A program made the position numbers and the translations under genes. The notes below the pieces were generated by a model. That model did no database searches and was not told where the DNA came from. It was given only the letters and a program-made list of their open reading frames with translations. DNA of 64,000 bases. It comes from Nocardia suismassiliense (GTDB lineage Bacteria > Actinomycetota > Actinomycetes > Mycobacteriales > Mycobacteriaceae). Location of the stretch: the NCBI RefSeq assembly GCF_900269665.1, contig NZ_LT985361.1:4088694-4152693 (forward strand), written 5' to 3'. Below, one piece after another: positions 51,472-60,132 of this stretch (position 1 is its first letter; each line of letters starts with the position of its first letter).

Positions 51472-51596
51472 GCGGATCTCCTCCTCAGCCGAGCGGCCGG
51501 CCCACACGCAGCCGACACCGAGTGACGACGTTATCGATCCATGGCGCGCGTCGCCAGTCCAAATACTGAGGGCAGAGCATTAGGGTCGCCGCTGAT

Positions 51597-52646
51597 TTAC
51601 GCGGTGACGACCGCGCCGTCGGCGGCCGATCGGCGCGCGGATTCCAGCACGCGCAGTGTGGCCACGGCGTCGCGCGGGTCGACCGGAACGGGCCCGCCAT
51701 CGAGCAGTGCGGTAGCCAGTGCTGCGTAGAAGGCCGGGTAGTCGCCCGCGATGGTGGGGACCGGCTCTACGGCGGATTCGGCACCGAAGACACCCCAGTG
51801 CTCGGATTCGACTGTGCCCCAAGGCTTGCCGTCGTCCGGGCGGCGACCGGCGCGCAACGCGCTTTCCTGCGGATCCAAACCGTAGCTGACATAACCCGCC
51901 TGGGAACCGAGCACCCGGAAACGCGGACCCAGTTGCGGCGCAACAGCACTCATCCAGAGGTGCGACCGAACGCCCGAGGTGTGCGTCAACGCGAGGAAAG
52001 CGTCGTCATCGGTCTGCACACCCGCACGCCGCTGATCCAGCTCGCAGTACACCGTTGCCACCGGACCGAACAGCGTCAGCGCCTGATCGATCAGATGACT
52101 GCCGAGATCGAAGAGCAGCCCCGCGCCGTCGGCGGCGCCGCCCATCTCCCGCCAGCCGCCCTTCGGCACCGGCCGCCAGCGTTCGAAGCGCGACTCGAAC
52201 CGCCGCACCTGCCCGAGCCGCCCCGCCTCGGTCAGGGCGCGCATGGTCAAGAAGTCGCCGTCCCAGCGACGATTCTGAAAGACAGTCAGCGCCAGCCCGG
52301 CTTGCTCGGCTCGGTTGACCAAGTCCTCGGCCTCGGCGACCGACACCGCGAACGGCTTGTCCACCACGACCGGCAGACCCGCCGCCAACGCCTGCCTGGC
52401 CAGCGGAGCATGCGTGCGGTTGGGGGTAGCAATGACCACGAGATCTATTCCAACGGGATCCGCGAACAGTTCGTCGGCGGTAGCGACTACCCGCACGCCG
52501 GGATGTTCCCGCTCGGCCTGCGCCTTCCGCTCGGCCGACGAGGTGACCACCACCGCCACCCGCAGCCGCGGATCGGCCGCGATCAGCGGCGCATGGAAAA
52601 CCGACCCGGCCAACCCGTACCCGAGAACAGCGACCTGGAGCGTCAT
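51597..52646 (-). CDS. Gfo/Idh/MocA-family oxidoreductase
   Basis: 349 residues. The N-terminal Rossmann domain has VAVLGYGLAGSVFHAPLI and VVIATPNRTHAPLA, with the catalytic Lys in VVVDKPFAVS; the C-terminal domain has HLIDQALTLFGP. It oxidises a sugar or inositol-like substrate with NAD(P). It lies divergent from the polyol dehydrogenase across a 595-base region, and both could act in carbohydrate catabolism. Confidence 0.88.
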   Translation of the reverse strand: MTLQVAVLGYGLAGSVFHAPLIAADPRLRVAVVVTSSAERKAQAEREHPGVRVVATADELFADPVGIDLVVIATPNRTHAPLARQALAAGLPVVVDKPFAVSVAEAEDLVNRAEQAGLALTVFQNRRWDGDFLTMRALTEAGRLGQVRRFESRFERWRPVPKGGWREMGGAADGAGLLFDLGSHLIDQALTLFGPVATVYCELDQRRAGVQTDDDAFLALTHTSGVRSHLWMSAVAPQLGPRFRVLGSQAGYVSYGLDPQESALRAGRRPDDGKPWGTVESEHWGVFGAESAVEPVPTIAGDYPAFYAALATALLDGGPVPVDPRDAVATLRVLESARRSAADGAVVTA

Positions 52647-53241
52647 GTCCTCGACGCTAGCGGATCGTCCCAGGAATCCGGGTCACGCCCCGAGCGAGCG
52701 GCGGGCGACCGAGATGGGCGCCGAGTGCTCCCTCACCACTGCCCGTCGGCAACTGTGAAGCAACCTTAGTCTTGCTTACGACCTCGCCCGCCTTGCGACC
52801 CTTCGGGCCGACGGGAGTACAGATGCTTCCATTCGGAAATAGGTCTGCCGCAGTGCATTCCGTGACCGCACCGGCCCGTAGCGGCTGGTTTTACGCCGTA
52901 TTCTCCCCGGAATTATCGGCAATTACCCAGCAAATCTGTGAGCAATCTTAAAGCGTTTCCTAACGGGCAAAACGGAAATAACTCTGCGTGACAGAGGTCA
53001 CGAACGTGCATTTCACCGATGCGTATTCCCGCTAGTTACCGCCAATTCATGGGCTCTGAGGTGGAGCTTTACGGAATATTTGCAATACACCCAGTGACCT
53101 GCTGCAACGTGCCTTCAGTTGCTCGATCTCGGGTTTGCTGTCGAAATACTGGCCAACCTCACCTACGTTTGAAATGTCGCTTAGTCAATGCTGATAAGGC
53201 GTTCTATATCGCCCCTTCTGTAGAACCAACGGAGGCCGCAC
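52647..53241. other. Long, AT-richer intergenic region upstream of the polyol dehydrogenase
   Basis: 595 bases without a supported gene. From about 52840 the composition is visibly richer in A and T than the surroundings (for example AATTATCGGCAATTACCC and AGCAATCTTAAAGCG). It contains a Crp-like palindrome and ends in the GGAGG site of the dehydrogenase. A long untranslated leader or small RNA is possible; no known RNA fold was recognised. Confidence 0.6.
52987..53002. promoter_or_regulatory. Crp-like palindrome
   Basis: CGTGACAGAGGTCACG has perfect 6-bp arms and matches the GTGA-N6-TCAC pattern of Crp/Fnr-family sites. It is 240 bases upstream of the polyol dehydrogenase. Control by a cAMP-responsive regulator would fit a sugar-alcohol gene, but this is inferred from pattern only. 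Confidence 0.55.
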
Positions 53242-54798
53242 ATGCGTGTGCCGCTGATTACGGCGAAGAAAACTCGGACAGAATTGACGTCCCGGATCCC
53301 GGGCAAGGTGGTGCCACGCCTGTCCACCGACATGCTCACCCGCCTGCCCGTCTCGGTCGCCAGGCCCGGCTTCGCCCCGCGCAGCCTGACCGCCGGGATC
53401 CTGCACCTCGGCTGCGGCTCCTTCCACCGCGCGCACCAGGCCCTGGCAACCCAGCACGCGATGAACGAGACCGGCGATCCACGCTGGGGCATCACCGCCG
53501 TCGCCATCAACCGCCCGACGGTCGTCGACGCGCTGCGGGCGCAGGACCACCTGTACACCACGCTGCTGCACGAAGACGGCGCGGCGCGGGTGGAGGTGGT
53601 CGGCTCGATCACCGAGGCCGTGCACGCCCCGACCGACCTGATCGGCGTGCCGCAGCGCATCGCCGATCCACGCGTCAAGATCGTGACCCTCACCGTCACC
53701 GCGAGCGGTTACTGCGTATCGCCGGTCACCGGCCGGTTGGAGGTGGACTGCCCCGGCGTCCGCCACGACGTCCGGTTCCCGACCAGGCCGATCACCCCGA
53801 TCGGCATGCTCGCGCAGGGTCTCGAGCTGGTCCGCCGACGGGGCAGCACCCCGCCGGTGATCATCAGCTGCGACAACCTGTGCGCGAACGGCAGCACCCT
53901 GCGCCGTGCCGTCATCGATTTCGCCCTGCTGCGCGACGATCACCTCGCCGAGTGGATCGCCAGGCACGTGCAGTTCCCGAACAGCGTGGTGGACCGCATC
54001 GTGCAGCCGACCGCGCCCACCGACGCCGCGGTCGCCCGCAACTGGCTCGGCGGCATCGAGGACCTCGCGCCGGTCTCGGCCGAGCCGTTCATGACCTGGA
54101 CCATCGAGGATTTCGACGGCGAGCGCCCGCAGTGGGAACTCGGCGGCGCCCAATTCGTCGCCAACGTCAAGGATTACGAGCTCGCCAAGCTGCGGCTGCT
54201 CAACGGCACGCACATGCTGCTCGCCTACCTCGGCGGCGTCGCGGGCCACCGCACCATCGCCGACGCGACGGCCGATCCGGCGCTCGCGGCACTGGCCTGC
54301 CAGTTCATGCTGGACGAGCAGGGGCCGACGCTGGCCCTGTCGACCCCCGAATTGCGCAGGACCGTAGACGATTTGATGCGCCGCTTCCGCAATCCGGCCA
54401 TCGCCCAGGACATGACGCGCATCGGCCGCAACGGCTCGGACAAGATGATGCCCCGGGTCGTCGACGCCCTACGCGACAACATCGCCGCAGGCAGGCCGAC
54501 CCCCGGCGCGACCTTGCTGATCGCCGCGTGGATACGGTGGTTCACTGCGAGCCGTGCCCCCGGCGCGGTGATGGAGCTGATCGACCCGAGGGAAGATTCG
54601 CTCGCGGTGCTGGTCGACGCCGACCCGCATCGCTGTGCGCAGGCGTTCTTGCAGCGCACCGATATTTTCGGCACGCTACCGGAGCTGGAGAACGTGCAAC
54701 GGCAGGTCGGTGACGCCCTGGCCGAAATGACCCGCGACGGTGTCACGGCCGCGGTCCGGCGCCGGTTGGCGCCGCAGTCGGAAGGGAGCAACGGGTGA
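53242..54798 (+). CDS. Long-chain polyol dehydrogenase (mannitol/fructuronate family)
   Basis: 518 residues of the MtlK/UxuB polyol-specific long-chain dehydrogenase family. N-terminal GILHLGCGSFHRAHQ, DNLCANGSTL, and the catalytic Lys and His within KLRLLNGTHMLLAYLG. It oxidises mannitol, arabinitol or a hexuronate to the ketose with NAD. The ATG has GGAGG 6 bases upstream. It overlaps the HAD phosphatase by 4 bases. The long upstream region suggests separate regulation. Confidence 0.9.
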   Translation: MRVPLITAKKTRTELTSRIPGKVVPRLSTDMLTRLPVSVARPGFAPRSLTAGILHLGCGSFHRAHQALATQHAMNETGDPRWGITAVAINRPTVVDALRAQDHLYTTLLHEDGAARVEVVGSITEAVHAPTDLIGVPQRIADPRVKIVTLTVTASGYCVSPVTGRLEVDCPGVRHDVRFPTRPITPIGMLAQGLELVRRRGSTPPVIISCDNLCANGSTLRRAVIDFALLRDDHLAEWIARHVQFPNSVVDRIVQPTAPTDAAVARNWLGGIEDLAPVSAEPFMTWTIEDFDGERPQWELGGAQFVANVKDYELAKLRLLNGTHMLLAYLGGVAGHRTIADATADPALAALACQFMLDEQGPTLALSTPELRRTVDDLMRRFRNPAIAQDMTRIGRNGSDKMMPRVVDALRDNIAAGRPTPGATLLIAAWIRWFTASRAPGAVMELIDPREDSLAVLVDADPHRCAQAFLQRTDIFGTLPELENVQRQVGDALAEMTRDGVTAAVRRRLAPQSEGSNG

Positions 54799-55487
54799 AC
54801 ACCGAAAGCCCTGTTCGCGCAGTAGTTTTCGATATGGACGGGTTGCTCATCGACTCGGAGAGCCTGGCGATGGAGTCGCTGGTCAGCGCCGGCGCCGAGC
54901 TCGGCTACGAGATGGCACCGGAGTTCTGTCGCAGCATGATCGGCGTGCCTGCCGACCGCTGCCGCACGCTCGCCGCGGCCGCATACGGCCGGGGATTCCC
55001 GCTGGAAGAGTACTTCGACCTGCACGAGGTGCACCTACGCCAGCTCGTCGACGGCGGCAGGCTGACCACCAAGCCCGGAGCGGTCGCGCTGCTCGACGCA
55101 CTCGACGCGCAAGGCGTGCCGAAGGCGATCGCGACGTCGTCGTCGCGGGAGCGCGCCGACCACCACCTGCAACTGGCCGGCATCGCGGACCGGTTCGACG
55201 TGGTCGTGACCCGGCAGGACGTGACCAAGGGCAAGCCCGACCCCGAGCCGTATCTCAAGGCGATGGCCGCGCTCGGCGGCGAGGTGGAAACCACACTAGC
55301 GCTGGAGGATTCGACCAACGGCCTACGCGCCGCCTGCGCCGCGGGCCTGCGCTGCATCCTCGTTCCCGATCTCGTGCAGCCGACCGACGAGTCCCGCAGG
55401 CTCGCGCACCGGCTGTACCCGGATCTGCATCAGGTCATCGAATACCTCGCGGTCGCCAATGCGGCCTCGACCGCGTCGACCGCATAA
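54795..55487 (+). CDS. HAD-superfamily phosphatase/phosphoglucomutase-like
   Basis: 230 residues of HAD subfamily IA. Motif I is VFDMDGLLIDSES, the Ser/Thr motif is IATSSSRERADHH, and KGKPDPEPYLK with ALEDSTNGLRAA completes the active site. It resembles beta-phosphoglucomutases and 2-deoxyglucose-6-phosphatases. The GTG start overlaps the dehydrogenase stop, so it acts with that enzyme, probably on the phosphorylated polyol or ketose. Confidence 0.9.
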   Translation: MNTESPVRAVVFDMDGLLIDSESLAMESLVSAGAELGYEMAPEFCRSMIGVPADRCRTLAAAAYGRGFPLEEYFDLHEVHLRQLVDGGRLTTKPGAVALLDALDAQGVPKAIATSSSRERADHHLQLAGIADRFDVVVTRQDVTKGKPDPEPYLKAMAALGGEVETTLALEDSTNGLRAACAAGLRCILVPDLVQPTDESRRLAHRLYPDLHQVIEYLAVANAASTASTA

Positions 55488-55542
55488 GCGAGACTGTTCC
55501 GAGCTAACTCGAATCTGTCGGCGGACCTGAAAAGGATCTCTC

Positions 55543-56085
55543 GTGGTGCGGATAGCTCGACCTGTCTTTGTTCTGTGTGCCGGAATCGTGGTGGGTGTCG
55601 CCGGATGCGCCTCCGACGGTGGTGCCGGGTCATCGGAGACCCGCGTGCGCAATGCCGCGCCGACCACCTCGAGCGCGCCCGTCCGGTGCGGCGTCGACCT
55701 TTCGGCGCCGGTGATCCAGTCGGCCATCGCCGCGCTGCCCGCCGAGCCGGCCACACACGCGCCGTGGTCCACCGACCCGCGCGGTTTCGAGGGGAACTTC
55801 GACCCGTGCGCCACCTTGTCGACCGTGATCATCACCGTGCAAGGGGCGACGGGGAGTTCGCCGAACCAGGCCTTGCTGTTCCATAAGGGCGCCTACATCG
55901 GGACCGCGACCCCCGAGGCGCACGGGTTCACGTCACTGGACGTCGACCGCACCACCGACGACACCGTCGAACTGACCTACAAGACGCCCGGCAGCTGCAA
56001 CGCCTGCCCGGACGGCACCGTCACCCACGTCCAATTCCGTTGGGAAGGGCAGAAAGTGCGGATGATCGGTACGCCGCCGAAGTAG
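55543..56085 (+). CDS. LppP/LprE-family lipoprotein
   Basis: 180 residues. The signal peptide ends at Cys22 (VAGC). The mature domain has paired Cys (RCGVDL, FDPCATL, SCNACPDG) and the family's ATGSSPNQALLFHKGAYIG. The family is found in mycobacteria and Nocardia and is of unknown function. The GTG start has AAGGA upstream. Its stop is TAG. A large palindrome follows. Confidence 0.87.
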   Translation: MVRIARPVFVLCAGIVVGVAGCASDGGAGSSETRVRNAAPTTSSAPVRCGVDLSAPVIQSAIAALPAEPATHAPWSTDPRGFEGNFDPCATLSTVIITVQGATGSSPNQALLFHKGAYIGTATPEAHGFTSLDVDRTTDDTVELTYKTPGSCNACPDGTVTHVQFRWEGQKVRMIGTPPK

Positions 56086-56212
56086 TCGTACGGTTGGTGT
56101 GCCGTACATGGCGTGCTGCGCCTATACCGCACGACCTCTCCGCACCCGGTTCGATGTGTCGCATTCGGGGCGCGGTGTGCTCGCACGACTTGATGCGCGG
56201 CACTCCTACTGT

Positions 56213-56290
56213 TTGCCGCACACTTTTTGATTTGCCGCACACAAATTCGCATGCGATTTCTTGTGCGGCAAATCAAAAAGTGTGCGGCAA
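56213..56290. repeat. 78-bp near-perfect palindrome between convergent genes
   Basis: Arms 56213-56251 and 56252-56290 pair with only three mismatches (56242/56261, 56243/56260, 56246/56257); the outer 29 bp are perfect. Each arm contains the element TTGCCGCACAC. Internal runs of T and A (CTTTTTG and CAAAAAG) are present. It lies between the lipoprotein and HxlR stops, 15 bases from the latter. It could end both transcripts, be a cruciform site, or be a mobile-element relic. Confidence 0.85.
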
Positions 56291-56304
56291 TGGGCTTGTC
56301 CCGC

Positions 56305-56661
56305 TTATGGTTCCGGCTCGTCCGACCAACGCTGCACCCACACCTGTAGTGGTGCGAGTGCTGCGACGAGGTCGAGGCCGTCCGCGCTGAGCTGGTAGCC
56401 GTTCGGTTCCGCGGCGATCACCCGCGCCTCGCGGAGTTCCCGCAGCCGATCGTTGAGCACGCTGGCCGATACGCCGCCGCACAGCGTCTGCAACTCCCGG
56501 AACGTCACCGCCCGCCCGTCGCGCAACTCCCACAGCACCCGCAGTGTCCACCGCCTGCCCAGCAGATCCAGCAGCACCATGATCGGACGCCCGGTCTGTG
56601 ACCCGCGCACCGGCCCGCCGACGGCCGGAGTCTTGCCTGCTTCGGATTCCGAAGCTACCAT
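56305..56661 (-). CDS. HxlR-family transcriptional regulator
   Basis: 118 residues. One winged helix carries LLDLLGRRWTLRVLWELRDG, VTFRELQTLCGGVSASVLNDR and RELREARVIAAEPNGY, typical of HxlR. No sensing Cys near the N-terminus is visible. It is divergent from the carboxymuconolactone-decarboxylase-like gene with an inverted repeat between, so it probably regulates that gene. An ATG three codons upstream (56670) is also possible. Confidence 0.87.
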   Translation of the reverse strand: MVASESEAGKTPAVGGPVRGSQTGRPIMVLLDLLGRRWTLRVLWELRDGRAVTFRELQTLCGGVSASVLNDRLRELREARVIAAEPNGYQLSADGLDLVAALAPLQVWVQRWSDEPEP

Positions 56662-56669
56662 CGCCACCA

Positions 56670-56696
56670 TCCTTGCTCTTGTTTTCGAAGCAAGGA
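56670..56696. promoter_or_regulatory. Inverted repeat, candidate HxlR operator
   Basis: TCCTTGCT (56670-56677) and AGCAAGGA (56689-56696) are perfect 8-bp arms with an 11-base spacer. They sit between divergent HxlR and carboxymuconolactone-decarboxylase genes, overlapping the likely promoters. Confidence 0.6.
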
Positions 56697-56725
56697 TACA
56701 ACGCAGTCCGACATGAGGATCGACC

Positions 56726-57292
56726 ATGAGCACCGAATCTGTTCCGCGCATCACGCCACTATCCCCGCCATACGCTCCTGATATCGAGGCGCAACTCCGC
56801 AAATGGATGCCACCCGGTTCGGCCATCGAACCCCTGGTCCTGTTCCGCACCCTCGCCCTCCATGACGACCTCTTCAGCCGAATGCGCCCCCTCGGCGCAG
56901 GCATCCTCGGCCACGGCCGCCTCCCGCCCCGCGACCGCGAGATCGTCATCCTCCGCACCTGCGCCCGCGCCAACGCCGAATACGAATGGGGCATCCACGC
57001 CGTACTCCAGGCCCCCGAGGTCGGCCTGACCCCCGAACAGATCGACGCCACCGTAGGTAACCCCGACCACCCAGCATGGTCACCCAACGACACCACCCTG
57101 ATCCGCCTGGTAGACGAACTCCACGACACCACAACCATTTCCGACACCCTGTGGCCAGACCTGACCAGCCACTACCGCGACGACCAAATCCTCGAACTGA
57201 TCACCACCATCGGCTGGTACCGCCTCCTCAGCACGGTGATCAACACCGCCCGCCTCGACCACGAACCCTGGGCCCGCCGCTTCCCTGAATGA
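56726..57292 (+). CDS. Carboxymuconolactone decarboxylase-family protein
   Basis: 188 residues. The AhpD/CMD fold is indicated by LPPRDREIVILRTCARANAEYEW and the WGIHAVL helix. The reactive Cys pair of AhpD (CxxC) is absent; only one Cys (RTCAR) occurs, so it is the CMD-like branch and not a typical peroxidase partner. Substrate unknown. It is divergent from HxlR. GAGGATCG lies upstream of the ATG. Confidence 0.85.
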   Translation: MSTESVPRITPLSPPYAPDIEAQLRKWMPPGSAIEPLVLFRTLALHDDLFSRMRPLGAGILGHGRLPPRDREIVILRTCARANAEYEWGIHAVLQAPEVGLTPEQIDATVGNPDHPAWSPNDTTLIRLVDELHDTTTISDTLWPDLTSHYRDDQILELITTIGWYRLLSTVINTARLDHEPWARRFPE

Positions 57293-57602
57293 TCCCCGCA
57301 GCCCGCATTCGGTTCCAGCCTGGCCAGCCGCCGAATACTCCCGCGCGGACCCCAGGCTCGCCAACCTTCGGCAACAACGTCAAATCCCTCCAAGGACGCT
57401 GAGTCAAGTAACCAACCACCCCCACCCGCTAGCCACCCCGGCCAGCGGGTCACCTCCCGCCGACATGACGTGGGTTGCGTGCTCTTGACTGATGTTGCAG
57501 CGTGCGTCATGAGAGTGCACGGTGCGTCAAGACCCCCGATACGCTCGCATCGCTGCGCCGGCGCCTACGTTCAGACTGTGTTCACGGCTCGGCTCGTATG
57601 TT
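57293..57602. other. Convergent intergenic region
   Basis: 310 bases without a supported gene. It contains a modest hairpin, ACCCGCT (57424-57430) with AGCGGGT (57444-57450), that may terminate the carboxymuconolactone-decarboxylase or response-regulator transcripts. I see nothing else in it. Confidence 0.5.
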
Positions 57603-58316
57603 CTACGGGTGCTTCGAGTTCTGATCCTGTTGGTTGCCACTACTGGCTTGGCTGACTGCCGCTGAGTACTCCTGTTCCGGGCGGCCGGTGCTGCCGTAGC
57701 GCAGGCTCATGCGGAGGGTGCCGGTGCCGACGAGGGTGGCGAGGTAGCGCTGGGCGGTGGCGCGGGAGATGCCGATGGCGGTGGCTACCTCGGCAGCGGA
57801 GAGGGGGTGGCCTGCTTCGAGGATCGAGTGCAGGACAAGGTCTTTGGTGGGGGAGGCGACGGTGGTGGGGGCGCTGGCGGTGGTGGTCGGGCGGAGGGCT
57901 TGCAGGGCGGCGTCGACGCGGGCGTTGTCCACCTGCGGGGCGGTGAGGATGCGGCGGTAACGGGCGTAGGCGGCCAGCCGGGCGGCGAGTTCGGTGTGCG
58001 GGAAAGGTTTGACAAGGAAGGCGAGCGCACCGGCGGAGAGCGCGGCGCGCACTGCGGTGCTGTCGGTGGAGGCGGTCAGCACCATTGCGTCGCAGCGTAA
58101 TTCGCGCACGAAGTCGATACCGGAACCGTCGGGCAGGTAAACGTCGACTAGAGCCAGGTCGACCGGGCCCGCCGCCAGCACCGCACGCGCCGCGGCCAAG
58201 GTGTTGGCAGTCCCCGCGACGGCGAAACCCGCTATGGAGTCGACGATTCCGGCATGCAGGTTGGCGACACGAAAGTCGTCATCGACGACGAGAACAGTCA
58301 AATCTGATGGAGCCAT
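57603..58316 (-). CDS. CitB/DcuR-type response regulator
   Basis: 237 residues. The receiver domain has acidic residues Asp12-Asp14, phospho-acceptor Asp58 (LVDVYLPDGSG), a Thr in VLTAS and Lys in LVKPF. The C-terminal ~80 residues form a helix-turn-helix (LSAAEVATAIGISRATAQRYL) as in CitB/DcuR proteins. Its start overlaps the sensor kinase end by 19 bases. It likely controls the divergent ABC importer and the downstream oxygenase. Confidence 0.92.
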   Translation of the reverse strand: MAPSDLTVLVVDDDFRVANLHAGIVDSIAGFAVAGTANTLAAARAVLAAGPVDLALVDVYLPDGSGIDFVRELRCDAMVLTASTDSTAVRAALSAGALAFLVKPFPHTELAARLAAYARYRRILTAPQVDNARVDAALQALRPTTTASAPTTVASPTKDLVLHSILEAGHPLSAAEVATAIGISRATAQRYLATLVGTGTLRMSLRYGSTGRPEQEYSAAVSQASSGNQQDQNSKHP

Positions 58317-59986
58317 GACACCTTGCTGTCTACGAGCACTTCGGGAATGCGGGCATTGAATTCGGCCCCGGTCAGCGGGGGAGTATCGCCGCGCGGGCTG
58401 GCCAGCCGCACGTCGCCGCCGTGCGTGCGGGCGATCTGGCGAATCAACGCGAGACCGACACCGCGTCCGCCGGGGACGTCACGGCTGTCGCGGGTGGAGG
58501 TCCCCTCGGTGAACAGCACATCGATCAGCTCCGGCGCGACACCGTCGCCGCTGTCGGCCACCACGATGTGCAAAGTCGAATCTTCCTGCACAAGTTCGAC
58601 TTCCACCTGCTTGACCGGATTTTCCGAGGCCAGCACCGCCTCGATCGCGTTGTCGAGCAGGTTGCCGAGCACGGTCGTCACGTCGACGGGATCGACTAGG
58701 CTGCCGTCCACCCAGGTGTTCGGCCCGAGGACCAGTTCGACGCCGCTCTCCCGCGCGTGCGCCGCCTTCGCCGCGAGAAACGCTTGGAGATAGGCGTCAT
58801 GGATGGCATCGATACCGGGCGCGGCAGCCCCGAGCGGCCCCGCACCGATCATCTCGTCGATCGACCGCGACGCCTCCTCGGTCCGCCCACCGTGCAAAAG
58901 CCCGCTGATCAGGTGCATCTTGTTGGAGAACTCGTGCCGTTGCGCCCGCAACACCGTGCTCATCGACTGCACCGCATCGAGCTGACGGGTCAAGGCCTCC
59001 ACGTCGGTACGGTCGCGCACGGTCAGCACCGCACCCAGGTCGCGCCGGTCCCGATGCACGGGCCGCGCGGCCACCACGACGATGTGTGAACCGACGGTCG
59101 CCGACGCGGGTTGCTCGTCGAGCCCACGGAAAACCTCCAGTACCCGTGGCGTCAGCCCGATCTCGTCCACCGGTCGCCCGATCTCCGCATCGATCCCGAG
59201 CAGCCTGCGCGCCTCGTCATTGACAAACGTTGTACGCCAAGAAGAATCGACCGCAAGCACGCCACGCCCGATTCCGTGCAACACCGCGGCCTGGCCGCGC
59301 ACGAGCTCAGCGAGTTCCGCGGGCTCCAACCCGAGCGTCAGCCCCCGCCAACGCCGCGCCAGCAGCATTGATCCCGCGATCCCCACCAAAAGCGCTGCAC
59401 CGACCAGCAAACCGGCGGTCCGCAAGTCGTCGAGCAACTGATCACGCACCGCCTCGGTGGAAATGCCGACGCTCACCGCTCCGACAATGCGGTCCGAATC
59501 AGGTTCGAGCACCGGCACTTTCGCCCGCACCGAGTCACCGAGCGTGCCGCGCTCCTCGGCGATCACCTCGCGCCCGGCCAGCGCACCGGAGGGATCGGTG
59601 CTCACATGCTCGGTGAGCCGCGCCGCGTCCGGGTGCGCCAGCCGAATCCCGGAGTCGTCGGTGACCACCACGAACAACGCGCCGGTCCGCTCTGTCGTGT
59701 CGACGGCGATCCGTTCCAGCGGCCCGGCGGCGAGCCGCGCGCGCAGTAGTGGGTCGGCGCTGATCGCCCCGGGCGCGTACCGGGTCACCTCGTCGCGCAC
59801 CACGGGATCGGCGGCCACGGTGCGCGCGATCGCGAGGGCCCGCTGCCCGTATCCGTCGCGCAACCGTTGATCGCTGAGGTAACCGAAGACCGCGAAGGCG
59901 ACGCCGAGGGTGAGGGTGACCACCACGATCTGCAACAGCAGAACCTGCGTCCTCAATCGCACGGCCCGCGCGCCCTCAGTGGCCAT
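58298..59986 (-). CDS. CitA/DcuS-type sensor histidine kinase
   Basis: 562 residues. An N-terminal helix (VLLLQIVVVTLTLGVAFAVF), an external PDC/CitAP-like domain (VVVTDDSGIRLAHPDAAR), a second helix, a cytoplasmic PAS domain, then the phospho-acceptor helix (RAQRHEFSNKMHLISGLL) and the ATPase (NLLDNAIEAVL and GGRGVGLALIRQIARTHGG) follow. This family senses di- and tricarboxylates or related anions. It is coupled to the response regulator downstream and divergent from the ABC importer. Confidence 0.92.
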   Translation of the reverse strand: MATEGARAVRLRTQVLLLQIVVVTLTLGVAFAVFGYLSDQRLRDGYGQRALAIARTVAADPVVRDEVTRYAPGAISADPLLRARLAAGPLERIAVDTTERTGALFVVVTDDSGIRLAHPDAARLTEHVSTDPSGALAGREVIAEERGTLGDSVRAKVPVLEPDSDRIVGAVSVGISTEAVRDQLLDDLRTAGLLVGAALLVGIAGSMLLARRWRGLTLGLEPAELAELVRGQAAVLHGIGRGVLAVDSSWRTTFVNDEARRLLGIDAEIGRPVDEIGLTPRVLEVFRGLDEQPASATVGSHIVVVAARPVHRDRRDLGAVLTVRDRTDVEALTRQLDAVQSMSTVLRAQRHEFSNKMHLISGLLHGGRTEEASRSIDEMIGAGPLGAAAPGIDAIHDAYLQAFLAAKAAHARESGVELVLGPNTWVDGSLVDPVDVTTVLGNLLDNAIEAVLASENPVKQVEVELVQEDSTLHIVVADSGDGVAPELIDVLFTEGTSTRDSRDVPGGRGVGLALIRQIARTHGGDVRLASPRGDTPPLTGAEFNARIPEVLVDSKVSWLHQI

Positions 59987-60056
59987 TGGCGCAGCATAGA
60001 CCACCGCGCCGAGCGTGAGCAGAATGCGCAGAACTAACGAATCGGCACTTTGCACG

Positions 60057-60072
60057 GCTTGTGCGCACAAGC
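60057..60072. promoter_or_regulatory. Perfect 16-bp palindrome between sensor kinase and ABC importer
   Basis: GCTTGTGCGCACAAGC is perfect and lies 71 bases upstream of the sensor kinase start and 61 bases before the ABC ATPase start, in the divergent promoter region. It is a natural candidate for the CitB-type regulator site. Confidence 0.6.
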
Positions 60073-60132
60073 TCCGCGGTGTGACCCGGCCCACGTACGT
60101 TCGCTCTACCTCGATCTCGCAGGAGCTACCCC

